DNA from: Sipunculus nudus
Taxonomy: Eukaryota; Annelida; Sipuncula; Golfingiida; Sipunculidae
Direction: 5' to 3'
Length of the DNA stretch: 64,000 bases
NCBI GenBank assembly: GCA_026874595.1
Contig: CM049315.1
Location: 11,098,664 to 11,162,663 of the forward strand
Below are positions 22,514-33,535 of the stretch, one piece after another. The notes under the pieces are model-generated. The model did no database searches. It was not told the DNA's origin and was given only the letters and a program-made list of their open reading frames with translations. A program made the translations under genes and the position numbers. Position 1 is the stretch's first letter. Every line of letters starts with the position of its first letter.

Positions 22514-23139
22514 CTGGTACAAAGCCAAGAATCAGGCAAAGGGGGGCGGACTCTCGCGGATTTAAAACTTGAGTTGGATGCACGATGCGATACCTCGCTC
22601 TCATTTGTCTGATTACGATTGTTTGCTCTTTGAGAGCCCTGGACGTGTAACCCGGAGGATCTCGCTCTGCAAAGCAGCGTTTAAAAAGGAGAACATCTAG
22701 AAAGAATGCAGTGTCACTGCTGAAATAGTGTAGTGGACATTATGAAATGCTGTTTCAAACAGGAGACTATATCAGTAAAATAATCTGTCATGCATTACAT
22801 TTCCTCCAGAATTAGAAGGAAATGTGAGATCTTTTTACGGTATATGTTTGGTCCCAGGCTTAATTTGGGGCGGCGACATCACCCGAGAACTGGATGACAG
22901 TCTGTCTGATTAGCATAGACGATATAGCCAGGATGAACCGGTGGCACGCCATTGAGACAATGTTGTCTGGCTTAGCTTAAAATGAAACCTGCAAGCCCAT
23001 GCATTACTTATTATATAAATGCAACTATCGTGGGGAAAAATACAATTTTATTTTATGCCTGGATCGACTTTACTGAAACAAGAACCACTGCAGTTGCTTA
23101 TACAAGCGGCTTGTCAAGTGAGCGAGGTTAATCTTTGGT

Positions 23140-23575
23140 ATTTGCATTTTACTGCATCACAAGGCCCTCTCGTTTACGTGTTAGTACGTAATGCCTAAGG
23201 TGAAGGTTGATAATGACTGAATTAAAACTGCATTATCCGCAGTAAAATCCTCGAAAAAAAAGCCTAAACCTCGCTAAAGTCCAAAAAAAGAACCCCAAGG
23301 TTACCTATAACATATTGATACAATAAACGCCAGGCGATGAACTACGATATAATTGCAGCGAGCGCCTGTGATTCAAGACTCTCATTTGCATGTTAGTACG
23401 TAACGCTTTAAGTCAAGGCTGGTGATGACATAATGACCACCGCATTATCCGCAATGAAACCCCCGAAAGATCCTTAGTATTGCTAAGCACATATACGTAA
23501 TATGCCATGCGTTTGGTCATGAAAGGCGATGAACTCAATGTAATTGCAACGGAAACCCGTGATTCAAGACTCAAA
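23140..23575 (+). repeat. Diverged ~0.2-kb tandem duplication
   Basis: The blocks TGTTAGTACGTAA, GCATTATCCGCA and GTGATTCAAGACTC each occur twice in the same order, about 190-210 bases apart (for example 23179 and 23391 for the first). About a third of the positions differ, so the duplication is old. Confidence 0.7.
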
Positions 23576-24353
23576 TATCGTTGACATATCTGGAGATCAA
23601 TCTCATTTCAGCTAGTAGGTAACAGCTGGCGCTGTCTACCGGCAAGTTGTCACTTTTCAAATCTGAATGCTGGCAGCGAATTTGAAAAAAACATGAGATC
23701 TACTAGCAATATATTCACATTTAGAGGCAAATTCTTGATCTGAATCATTGGCTGAAAACTGATAAATAAAATAATTGTCGATGCATACCGACGTGGAATG
23801 TCTAGAACATACCTACGTTGGAGCACGTCCAAACTGGCATCATCTAAAATGGCATATTGCCAAACTATTGTGTCAGCTAGAATAGCGTCAGACACACCTC
23901 GATAGGTTATTCCTAACGAATAAATTAAAAAAAAATATCGATTTTTCCTTCATCAGTTATCACGGATATAGACCATTATGTACATTAATTATATAGTTTA
24001 CGTGCAACAAATTTATATCGTTAGCATATTTTCCCTAATATTTATTCAAATCTAGAATATTTTGCACTGAAGTTTTATACTTCATGCAAAGAGAACCATT
24101 TTTTTTTACTATTTTTGTTATTCCTTACTTCACATGAATCGTATAAAAATCTAAATTATTCTCTGTTAAACCTGGGAACATTCTGCAACTATACCCTCCA
24201 AGTATTTTTAATTTATTTTATAAAACACAGCTGCAGCATTTTTTATATCGTTACTTCCGGTCATGTGTCGGTATACATGATTATTCCGGATACAAGACTA
24301 TCGATGAGGGATTAGGGAAATAAGGATTAGTAATATATGATTTAATAACTTAC

Positions 24354-24449
24354 TTGGTACATGCTGAGGACATGATGGATTTGGTCTTACGGGATTTGAT
24401 GCTACTGAATATCAGGAGTGCTCCAACTCGGGATTCGTCACCATTTCCT
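24354..24449 (-). CDS. Candidate exon of unknown gene
   Basis: A 96-nt block with a polypyrimidine-rich acceptor (TTTTTTCTCTGGCTGAG before 24449) and a perfect donor (GTAAGT after 24354). Reading from the second base gives 31 open codons containing GNGDESRVGALLIFSSIKSR and an internal Met shortly before the donor (IMSSACT). I do not recognise the sequence. It starts with one base and ends with two, like the exon at 22424. However, direct joining to the 37603 exon would create TG|A, a stop. It may be a poison exon, an alternative first exon using the internal ATG, or part of another gene. Confidence 0.35.
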
Positions 24450-26149
24450 CTCAGCCAGAGAAAAAATTAATGATTTAAAAATGTCCATTTAAAATTGATC
24501 ACTGGACCATAATCATCAATCTTCCATACAGTCTGTTTCACGAGGTGACTATATCTCTCCTTCTCTTTGTGCTATAAACTTATATCCTGTTTATGAATTC
24601 TCCCAATGGAGCTAATCCATTTAAAGAATGGAAAAATCTTAACGTCTTCGTCGAAGTAAAAGGCACGAGCCGCAATATATGTTCGCACCCAAAGTTTTTG
24701 TTACCATGTACATGTACATATGTTTTGGGTTGTTTCTCTGCAGATCATTAGTCCCTGCAAATTAAAATCATCTCAGAATAACACTTATTCGTGAAACTGA
24801 ATTCGGACACGATTTACGCATGAAAGCATTTCAACGTCAAATTTTCCCCTTGCATCTGTCTTCTGTCATGAAGTGAATCTTTGAGCATTCCTTGATATAT
24901 TTATATTTATTTTTCTTCAAATCCCTGTATCAAAATTTTTTTTGTATTTGTTCATATATACGCCTGCCTGATGCAAGAAGCGTCCATTGCCATGATGTAG
25001 CAGTCCCGCCTGTAGAAGCTCAAACGTATAGTTGATTGGCAGGAGTTAACGTAAGGAACGTAAAGTTGTGACTGATCACGTGACGGCTTAATTTTAACTT
25101 CGTAGAATAAAATTATATAGGTAATCCATTGCAAACGTGCTATTCTGGACAGAAAGCCCCATCAATTAATACAGCCCGCGTGTATCAAGCGGGTTGGTAT
25201 CGTCCTGCCGATTTATCGGTCATAGGAATGAAGATAAACTACACAGTTATCAAAGCCATTGTTCAATTCACCGTCAAAATAGACCCTGGCACCACTAGTC
25301 AATTCCGACGTCATCACGTGTTAACAGCTGTATTATAGGAGATTGATTAGCGAAGAGCTGTTTTTGAATTAATAAATGTTTTTTCCTCAAAAGGGCTGTA
25401 GTCCTCAATATTCCTTTTACATTTTTGTTGCCTTTTTTTAACTTCTGATTGCATGTGGCACCATCATTAAAAGAACTTAATAAGACTAGTAGTAAATTAT
25501 AAATGACACACCGTATGTTATTATTATGACAATGATATACTATTTGGCTTTGTAAGATACAATAAAAAGTGTTCCTCTGCTGGACCTTTACTTAATTGAA
25601 TACATAAATCATGTTACCATGGAAATGATACCATTCATGTTATGTTGAGAACCTGTGTGTACATGTCCACCTGAATATTGCAGCAAACTTACTTGCAGTC
25701 TGTAATCATTCATAATCGTTGGCTTTAAACCTGTGTCAGTCGACTGAACAAAGCTCTGTTCTGACAATACCAGCTTTTGTACCGAAATTTAAGCTAACAC
25801 CAATTCAAATTAAAACACCGGTAAACAGATGTGCCTTTATACCTTTAGCACTGCCAAGTCAAAATATAAATACATCGTAGGAGCTAAAATAATTGCAGGT
25901 TGAGAACATATGGTGACCATCGGAGTGTATTATTTTCAATAAAGGCCTAACCAGCAAGAGTTCTTATCATGCTAGTCCTTATTTTATAACAGCAAGTATC
26001 ACTTTGGCATGCTGAGAAGACAAACTAGAATATCAGCAGAAGCTGACAAAAGCCCTCAGCCAAAAGAACAGTGTTGATAGGCGGTAACAGTAACAAGTAC
26101 GAAATATCTGTTCTCACATTGATGTATATCTGTACATGTCTCAGTTATA

Positions 26150-26760
26150 AATTTAAACTGGAGAGGTATGTACCATGTTTCATTACAATCCACAAAATGC
26201 TTCCTGAGAAATAAGTTCCTAAACTTGTATTACTCTATTCTAAGCTATGTGACCTTGAAATGTAGGTCAAGGTCACCCATCCTTGAACATTACCAAGATT
26301 TTGTAAATATGCATCAGCACTGAAGAAATGAAGTTAATGTGTTGAATTCCTTTAAGAGATATCCCGCTCACAAGGTCAAAGTGGAAAAATCCGAGAAAAA
26401 TTCATAAAAAATCAGAAATTGTAGGTGGCGCCATCTAACTTGTGCAGCAGGTTCAGACCATCAGTCTTAATGATCACAGTAAGTTTTGTGAAAATCCACT
26501 CAATACTTCCTGAGAAATAAGCTTCTAAGTGAAGTTTTTTATATTCTGCTCAAAAACGTAGATAAGTAGGCCAAGGTCACCCATCTTCAAACTTGACCGA
26601 GTTTTGTCGAGACACATCTTCACCGAAGAAATAAAATTCCTACGGTGAATCCTTTTAGAGATATCCCGCTCACACGTTTAAAGTTAACGGACGCCGGACG
26701 GACGGACGGACAGCTTGGGTGACGACGATAGCCCATCAGCCTAAGGGCTGAGGGCTAAAA
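26150..26760 (+). repeat. Dispersed repeat with internal duplication and GGAC tail
   Basis: The block CTTCCTGAGAAATAAG, then GGTCAAGGTCACCCATC (second time CCAAGGTCACCCATC), then AGAGATATCCCGCTCACA, occurs twice about 0.3 kb apart. The second unit ends in a GGACGGACGGACGGAC run and GCCCATCAGCCTAAGGGCTGA. Similar GGAC-run repeats are, as I recall, very common in bivalve and gastropod genomes. No coding sequence is visible. Confidence 0.7.
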
Positions 26761-26810
26761 ATGATACCTCGAGAAGGAAAAGGTCAAAGATGTTCCTTTG
26801 GGCATCTTTT

Positions 26811-26955
26811 AAAAGGTGGGGTTAATCCCAGAAAGACATGAAAATGAGGGCCTCGGGTCCGGAGAAGGGTTGGGTCAAGGCCACAAAAAACATTGTCGTC
26901 ACAGGTGGAGGGGTCCAGGGGTGCCGCCCCCACCCCCGGATCCGCTTCTACACCG
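26811..26955 (-). mobile_element. Degenerate G/C-run MITE fragment
   Basis: On the minus strand it begins AGAAGCGGATCCGGGGGTGGGGG and continues with a CCCCTGGACCCC block, like the left half of the elements at 3505 and 11862. The opposite end is not recognisable. It is the only copy seen in the reverse orientation. Confidence 0.5.
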
Positions 26956-29900
26956 TCATCGGGTGGAAACGACTGAAAGAAAAAAAAATAGGAGACTACG
27001 ATCGAAACATGGTAGGAATTAATCCGCTCAAAAGAAATAGGCAATAGAAGTATAGAAAGGTGACGTCTAAATATTTAATTCCCAGTTATCACGAACATAG
27101 CAAGAACAAGAAACGAACAAGAAACGTGGAAATATTAACGAAGCATTCACTTTGTCTCGGTAGTGTCCCAGAATATCCTGCGCAGACAGTATAATCTTAT
27201 GTGCTATGCATACAATACAATAAGTGAAAGAGGTTAAGATCAGTATGCCTACCATGGATCACATTTAACAAAACTCTAACAATGATATTAACATAAAGAT
27301 AAATAACAGCCATTCTTAACAAGATGTCTGAAATCGGAGGACAAGGAAGGTATAATGAACCAATCTTTTACTTTATTATAACGAAATTGTGCCCATAAGC
27401 CATTATTTAAATTGTCCATATTCCAGATATAACACAAACAGGGGCACAAGACAGACATGGGGTAATAGTAATAGTTACATTAATAGACTATTACAGATTT
27501 TTCTTCTGTTAACGTAAGAGTAATAGTAAAAGACCCAGAATAAGAGCTGTAATAATATAATAGCAAAAGATATCAAAGTAATAAAGTAATACATATTTAT
27601 ACTTTCTATTATTTAAATTCCCATTTCCTACTTGGTCATTCAAAATTTTAGCAAATAATGCTGAACTGAATTTTTCTGGTCCAGTGTCTGTCTGGGATGT
27701 TGCCTATAGTTAGAGCAAGCATGGACCAGCTATTTTAAAGGGGGTGACTATTGATGGTTATGGCACAAGAGTAATGGACAGAGCAGGTTTGAGCCAACAA
27801 GCTACCTAGCTCTATTTGGCTCTTGACGAATAAAACATAAGTAAACAAAGGCAAAGTTATATCTTAAATCATAATTAATGTGTTTAAATACTAAAATAAA
27901 TCTATCTTCCTCTTTTTTTTTTTTTTTTTGATTCCTTAAGCTTAATTTTCCTATTCTGGTATTAGAATCAAGCATTTTTATTACGGAGAAGACTTCTACA
28001 AAAACACGCTTACTTTTGAAGGACTTCTAATTTTCATATAAATTTCATTCCATTTCACAATCTTTACTGAGATAACATTGTGCTATCTACTCACTTTTAA
28101 AGATAAATTCATATTTATGTATCTCGCAGCAGCTTTGTCGCTACAGGTTTTCCAAAGGAGACCTTCACTACCGTTCAGGCAATAAGAAAGATAATACTCT
28201 ATCCTAGAAATCAATACACGACTAACTGAATGTCACAACCGAAGCAAGCACATAACATGATAGCAAGGACGGATATCCCGCTTCCGCGGCACGTGTCACA
28301 TACAAGGGTATCGTTTTTATATGTTTACCTCTGATAATGGTTTAATTTAACAGCTGCATTTTGATTGGCTGCTTGCGCTGTAACAGGAACACACAAAATA
28401 CGGACGAATAAAAGCAAAAGCAATTAAAAGTAAAAGCATTTAAAATGTAGAATTATAACAATGAACATACACTGCGGTTTTACAGCCTTTTCCGCTTACG
28501 GAGGCTAAGGAGGGTATTTTTTTTATCAACATACCGAAATTTATACAGATTTATTTAATACATTGTGAATTATTGCGTTGGGGGTAGAACCTATTTCCTT
28601 TATTTTTATGTGTGCGAGCATATAACATGGATTGAAACTCTTTTTCATTATCGACAGAAAATATAATTCATCTGCAAATCCTTTAAACATTAATCTTTTA
28701 TTTTCAGGTAACATGATATATACAGTATTATTTATATTAACCATCATACTAATAAATCACGTATATTTGAGAAACCTATATGTCTATCCAGCTGAGCTGA
28801 CGTGGCGTCTAACTGAGAAAGGTTTAATTTTCGCGAGAATATCATTTAGCGAGTATCACGAATTTGAAATCGTCCTGGGTATTTAGCCAACCATAGTAAC
28901 CAGTGATTGACAGAACGTCAAACAGCATCACCGTCACAAAAGGATATGCTTTTTTTCAAATAGGGTGTGTGTAGATTTCTGTCCATTGTACCAAACCTTA
29001 CCCAAAAGCTGTGCACAGAAATACACACAGGCTAAACGATAAGTCAGCAAAATTTACGAACACAAACGCCAATGAAAATTGATGCTTGAAATTTCAATGA
29101 ACAAAAAGAATTATAAGCGGCTGTATTTAAGTATAAACAACATACCGGTAACCTTGTTTCCCGATTTGTCGCCCCGGTAAAAGACTTCCACTTGTTCTAC
29201 TCCGCGCAAACAGAGAATGCGGCTTCTGATTGGCTGTTGTAGCAAAGGAGCCTAAATTAAGACATCCTTGAGACGGGGATTTGACGAACGTACAGCGTTT
29301 GTTACTCATCCTTACTGGTGTGCAGGGTATTGTTATTCGTTTTATCCTCAAAAGAACACCGTGACAAATCACGTTTCATAATCAGTAATACACATTAGGA
29401 AATGTATACTTGTTCAGTTTTTGTAGTTAATTTTCATACGATATTTCTTTTTTATACAGCTTATATTTTAGAGATCTGTACCGTACGTCCGTTTGTACTT
29501 ATCAAACATCAACTGTTGTATCATATTTTTCCCATAACCTGGCTACTTTCAACCTGACGTTACAATGAAGTGGAGCATTTATGTAGTACTGTAATTAGAT
29601 GTCAGATGACGTAATTAAAATCCTCACACTGCAGAAACGTCCTTGATATTTGGCGAATGTTGTTGTCAAATTCACCTCAAATAACCTATAAATGATGATG
29701 TCACCAATTGGACTAGAACGAGTCACCAAAGGTCACGTGACCAGGACATTTTTCAAAAGCTTTATCCAGCAGATATATCAAAGTCCATTGCTTGTATTTC
29801 GACAGCCTTGTAGCACTGAGCAGATACCCAGCATGGAATTATAACCATGGCTGCACGCCGGGGCATGTAAACCACATCGTCGACACCTTGGCATGTGTAT

Positions 29901-30129
29901 ATGCTTTCCCTGTGACATTAAACGCCTACACAAATAAGTCTTCGTATAATTTGCACCGGCAACAAACAATACCAGAATTGATTTCTCAACCCGTAAGGTG
30001 GTACTTGTAGTCATGGCAACACAAAAATCGTTACTATTTGTAAAGATTAGAATACAAGTTCGGCTGCTAGGACTGGGCCTAATTCCTCACTGTCAGAGAT
30101 AAAAGCTAATATGAATTTACCTTTAATAT

Positions 30130-30375
30130 TCAAATTTCTCGTCTAAGCAACCATGCGGCATATCCTGCTTGATGTCCTGCCCCAACAGCATCAAATAATA
30201 CATTGTGGCTTCCCTTTTCATGATCCTTTAATTTCTTAATCAAAGGGATATTGGATACAACAAAATCGGGGATGTATTGTTGTGAAAATTGACCTTTTAA
30301 AGGACTCATTGTTAAGACCTTTGATATCCCCAGTAGTGACGGCCGACAGGAAAAACGTGATCTCGTATTCGCCAT
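30130..30375 (-). CDS. Unrecognised 81-codon ORF with good start context
   Basis: A minus-strand ORF starting AAACATGGCG, a strong Kozak context, and ending in TGA, nine bases before a splice-donor-like AAAG|GTAAAT. The protein includes IPLIKKLKDHEKGSHNVLFD and a GHQAGYAAWLLRREI end. I recognise no domain, signal peptide or membrane segment. It could be a short independent gene, an upstream ORF in a 5' exon, a retrocopy fragment or chance. Nothing else in the area supports it. Confidence 0.25.
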   Translation of the reverse strand: MANTRSRFSCRPSLLGISKVLTMSPLKGQFSQQYIPDFVVSNIPLIKKLKDHEKGSHNVLFDAVGAGHQAGYAAWLLRREI

Positions 30376-30476
30376 GTTTCTTTGATCTCTAATTGGGGTC
30401 TTTACCTGATCGAACTAGCTGAGCCGTTGTCTCTCCCTCCATTAGATATCGCCATCATTTAGGACGACTCCTCATA

Positions 30477-30494
30477 CATATATATATATATATA
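30477..30494. repeat. Short (TA)n tract at left flank of a transposon
   Basis: An 18-base TA run touching the left inverted repeat of the element at 30495. Confidence 0.9.
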
Positions 30495-31267
30495 CAGTCA
30501 AGCCCGCTTATTGTCATGTCAGTGGTGCATGCATAAATTATGATAAATTATTTTACAAGATAATTATTTCCCCGACTATTGCGACTTATTTTCCGGATAT
30601 CTTCTTAATGACTCAAATTTCCATGTTCGTCGTTATGATAGGACTGTTTGGGAGCGGGCATCGTCATGCCAATGTCAACTTTCTAAGTTTCGCCGCGATT
30701 GAGGTTTTGGACCGTGTATCTCCTCGAGTGCTCACAATCCCTCCAGGTTTTCGTGGAGCCTTAAAGGGGATTTCAAGTCGTAAGCAACGTTAGCTCGTGC
30801 TTCATATCATCTCGGCGAAACGTCACCGAGGTGTGAACCACGGCCTTGCAAAGGCCTTGAGTTCAATATGGATGACGTGATCGCAAACATCGGCATTGTT
30901 AACGTACGAAGAAACGCAATGGTCTGGATTACTGGATTACAGTGGTATCTTAGGACGTTAATTAGCTAAGTGACCTGCATGCATCACTGCACCTGCCTGC
31001 CGCACACAGGCGGGAGATGTGATCGTTTGATATGCCTGACAGATTTCGGATGTTGTTCGCCATGTCAGCGTCTGATGTGATATTAACTGCGATCTGGTAT
31101 CACTGCCACGGGTTCCAAGCATGACAATAAACGGGATTATGACAATATTCCATGATATTAAGCGGTCAGATTAACCATTGTTTATACAGAAAATGATTTG
31201 GGATTTCAGAATTATGTGACTATAAACGGGATTTTCTATTAACCGATATGACACAAAGTGGGCTCGA

Positions 31268-31270
<3 letters not shown>
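30495..31270. mobile_element. 776-bp non-autonomous TIR transposon inside (TA)n
   Basis: The left end CAGTCAAGCCCGCTTATTGTCAT (30495) is mirrored by the right end ATGACACAAAGTGGGCTCGACTG (ending 31270). The inverted repeats are about 23 bp with four or so mismatches. TA-rich DNA flanks both sides. A CAGT terminus and TA target fit the Tc1/mariner superfamily, but no transposase frame is present. The element seems to have inserted into a TA microsatellite, leaving 18 bases on one side and about 60 on the other. It contains the small open frame at 30608-30793, which I treat as chance. Confidence 0.7.

Positions 31271-31332
<62 letters not shown>
31271..31332. repeat. (TA)n tract at right flank of the transposon
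   Basis: TGTA followed by a pure TA run directly after the right inverted repeat of the element at 30495. Confidence 0.95.
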
Positions 31333-31338
<6 letters not shown>

Positions 31339-31561
31339 CCAAACGAATGACACTAAAATGTTTCACATTTTTTTCTACAATGCGCGAATGAAATTACTAA
31401 AAGAAAAACATTGCGAACACCCCCTAAAAAGCTGGAAATAAATAATAATGTAGAAAAAAACACTTCAACTCATATTAGCTTTTCCCTTCTGCTACAAAGG
31501 CATACCTATATTAACATTATTGAAACGATAATTCTTGACCTAAGCTCAGATGATTCAAAGC

Positions 31562-31735
31562 AGGGTTGGGGTAATCGTAATCAGTAATCTTAATCGATTA
31601 AAATCGATTACATTTTAAAATGTAATTGTAATTGTAATCGATTACATTTAGTTTCATAGCATAGTAATTGTAATTGTAATCAATTACATGGAAAAAGTAA
31701 TCGTAATCATAGATTACACTTATTACTTTTCACTA
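31562..31735. repeat. GTAATC/GATTAC-rich repeat (possible hAT-type end)
   Basis: It begins CAGGGTTGGGGTAATCGTAATC and continues as alternating TAATCG and TAATTG motifs, forming many short inverted pairs. Termini of this style occur in non-autonomous hAT elements of several animals. The opposite end was not found, so it is truncated or the end lies beyond a diverged interior. Confidence 0.5.
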
Positions 31736-32750
31736 TATCTCTTTAAAATGGTTGTGTTTATTTATATCACTTAAAACTAAAAGTAGATAATTAAATTTAA
31801 TTTCTATCATGTTTAGAATGGTCATCATAACTTTATCAAAGACCATTGCTTAGTGCTTACATTTGTACAACATAATGTCCAATGGTGACTTCAAAACACG
31901 AACCTGTCTAAATAATCAGAGAACTTTTCACCAAAGCATGCATTACTATGACACATATCTTACAAGTCAATGCCTCTGTGTTGCCCGTTTCAAAGACTAA
32001 TGAGATTAGCTGTTTTCCATTTTCGACTGGTCAGCTGTCTGGTACAGTTGTATCGACTGATCGATTAATCGACTTCACCTTCGGAAACATACGTCAACAT
32101 GATCAAACGGTACAGTCATCGATACTTCTCTGTCTACGCCAAACGTTTTTATGGTCAATGCCACAACCTACTGTATACGTCATGGATAAGATCCGAAAAT
32201 AAACGAGTAAACATTGTAAGGTCAGGTATAAGTTAACCCATGGTCAGCAGTATGAAACCCCACATTAATAGTCCATCTGAATTATTCGTAAAGGGTTAGC
32301 ATCATTACCACGGTTGACAGTATAAAGCAGGGCCTAATAATTTTGAGTATGAGTAAGTAGGGAAATTTTACCACATGATATTGTTCTACCCTGTGGAATG
32401 GACAAACACATTTAGTTTATTTAAATTCGAAATGCGCCGCATGTAAATGTTATAGCTGTAAAGTTTGTAGTCTTGAGGAGCCAACAAAAATAAATGATAA
32501 CAGCTATATCGGAAACCCATTGTTCTGAGTTAGATGTAAATCCTTTCCTCACAGATACATTCAGATTGTTGCATTTCTCAACACGACCTCATTATGTATA
32601 GCGCCATCTTGTGTTCGTATCTGAAACAAGTTATACCTCACCCGGAAAGGTATTGTTTTCTCCCTTTTGTTTTCTTGTTTGGTCGAAGGTTAGAGAATAC
32701 CCTAGAAACAAACCTTAATCTGGATCACCTTGATATACTTTAATCCAGGG

Positions 32751-32955
32751 CGATCCCCTATGTGGCCACAACTAGGATATGCACGTTTGTGTTCTTGAAT
32801 CGCGTGGATGATGCTAAGTGTGTCCTTAGGGGTTTATTTTTCAAAATTTACCACGATCCCCTCTGTGGCCACGACTAGGATATGCACGTTTATTTTCTTG
32901 AACTGTCGGGGATGATGTAGTGTCCTTAGGGGTTTATTATTCAACATTTTACGTA
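32751..32955 (+). repeat. 103-bp tandem duplication
   Basis: Two adjacent copies start at 32751 and 32854 with CGATCCCCT. They share TGTGGCCAC and ACTAGGATATGCACGTTT, and end GTGTCCTTAGGGGTTTATT. The copies differ at a modest number of sites. Confidence 0.9.
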
Positions 32956-33059
32956 CAATCCCCCCCCCCCCAAAAAAAAAAAAAATAACTAATATTTCAC
33001 AGGGACTTTCCTAGGACCATCTGTATAAACTACCTTTGTGTGTCAAGATGATGAACGTG

Positions 33060-33535
33060 AAAAGCCGTCTGTCACATTTAAAACTAGAAATCTGCATTCC
33101 AAGCCTCCGCCATGCGGGGGCTCCCTATTGTCGGAAGCAGACAGCCGCTCACCTCAAAAAACGCTTTTCGAAGATTGAAATCACGGTGCACGGTTTATAC
33201 TTTGACATTGCCGGTGTTCTCAAGCGATATTGCAGATAACCATAGGATACCCTAACTCTGAAGTACTGGGAGCTCGATCGTAACCTGAACAGGTGGGCAG
33301 GTGACCTGCCTGACGCACGAGGCTGAACCCCGTTTCCATTCCCTTATTGGCCAAGATTCCCAGGTTTATTCGTCCATATGTGAGTATTTCTCAAGTCCTT
33401 CCTGGACTGAACACCAGCCGGACCTAATCAATTCTTCATTGGCCCATACCCGATCTGATGGAATTCCCTTCATGATAACATGAGTTATGTTGTAAACAAA
33501 CACACACAGAAACACACACACACACACAAACACGT
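33060..33535 (+). repeat. Dispersed repeat, copy 2
   Basis: Same family and orientation as 15690-16165 (CTCCGCCATG, CGTAACCTGAACAGGTGG and GAGTTATGTTGT blocks, then a CACACA-rich tail). The plus-strand open frame 33036-33239 falls inside it and is not treated as a gene. Confidence 0.6.

Noticed and set aside
22370-22612. Plus-strand 80-codon frame and possible plus-strand exon over 22424-22513
   Set aside because: A plus-strand acceptor exists, but the minus-strand reading fits the phase of neighbouring exons; kept only as an alternative.
31948-32202. 84-codon plus-strand frame as a transposase remnant
   Set aside because: No DDE, hAT dimerisation or zinc-finger motif is visible.
33036-33239. 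Plus-strand frame of 67 codons
   Set aside because: It lies within a dispersed repeat also present at 15690, where the frame is not kept.
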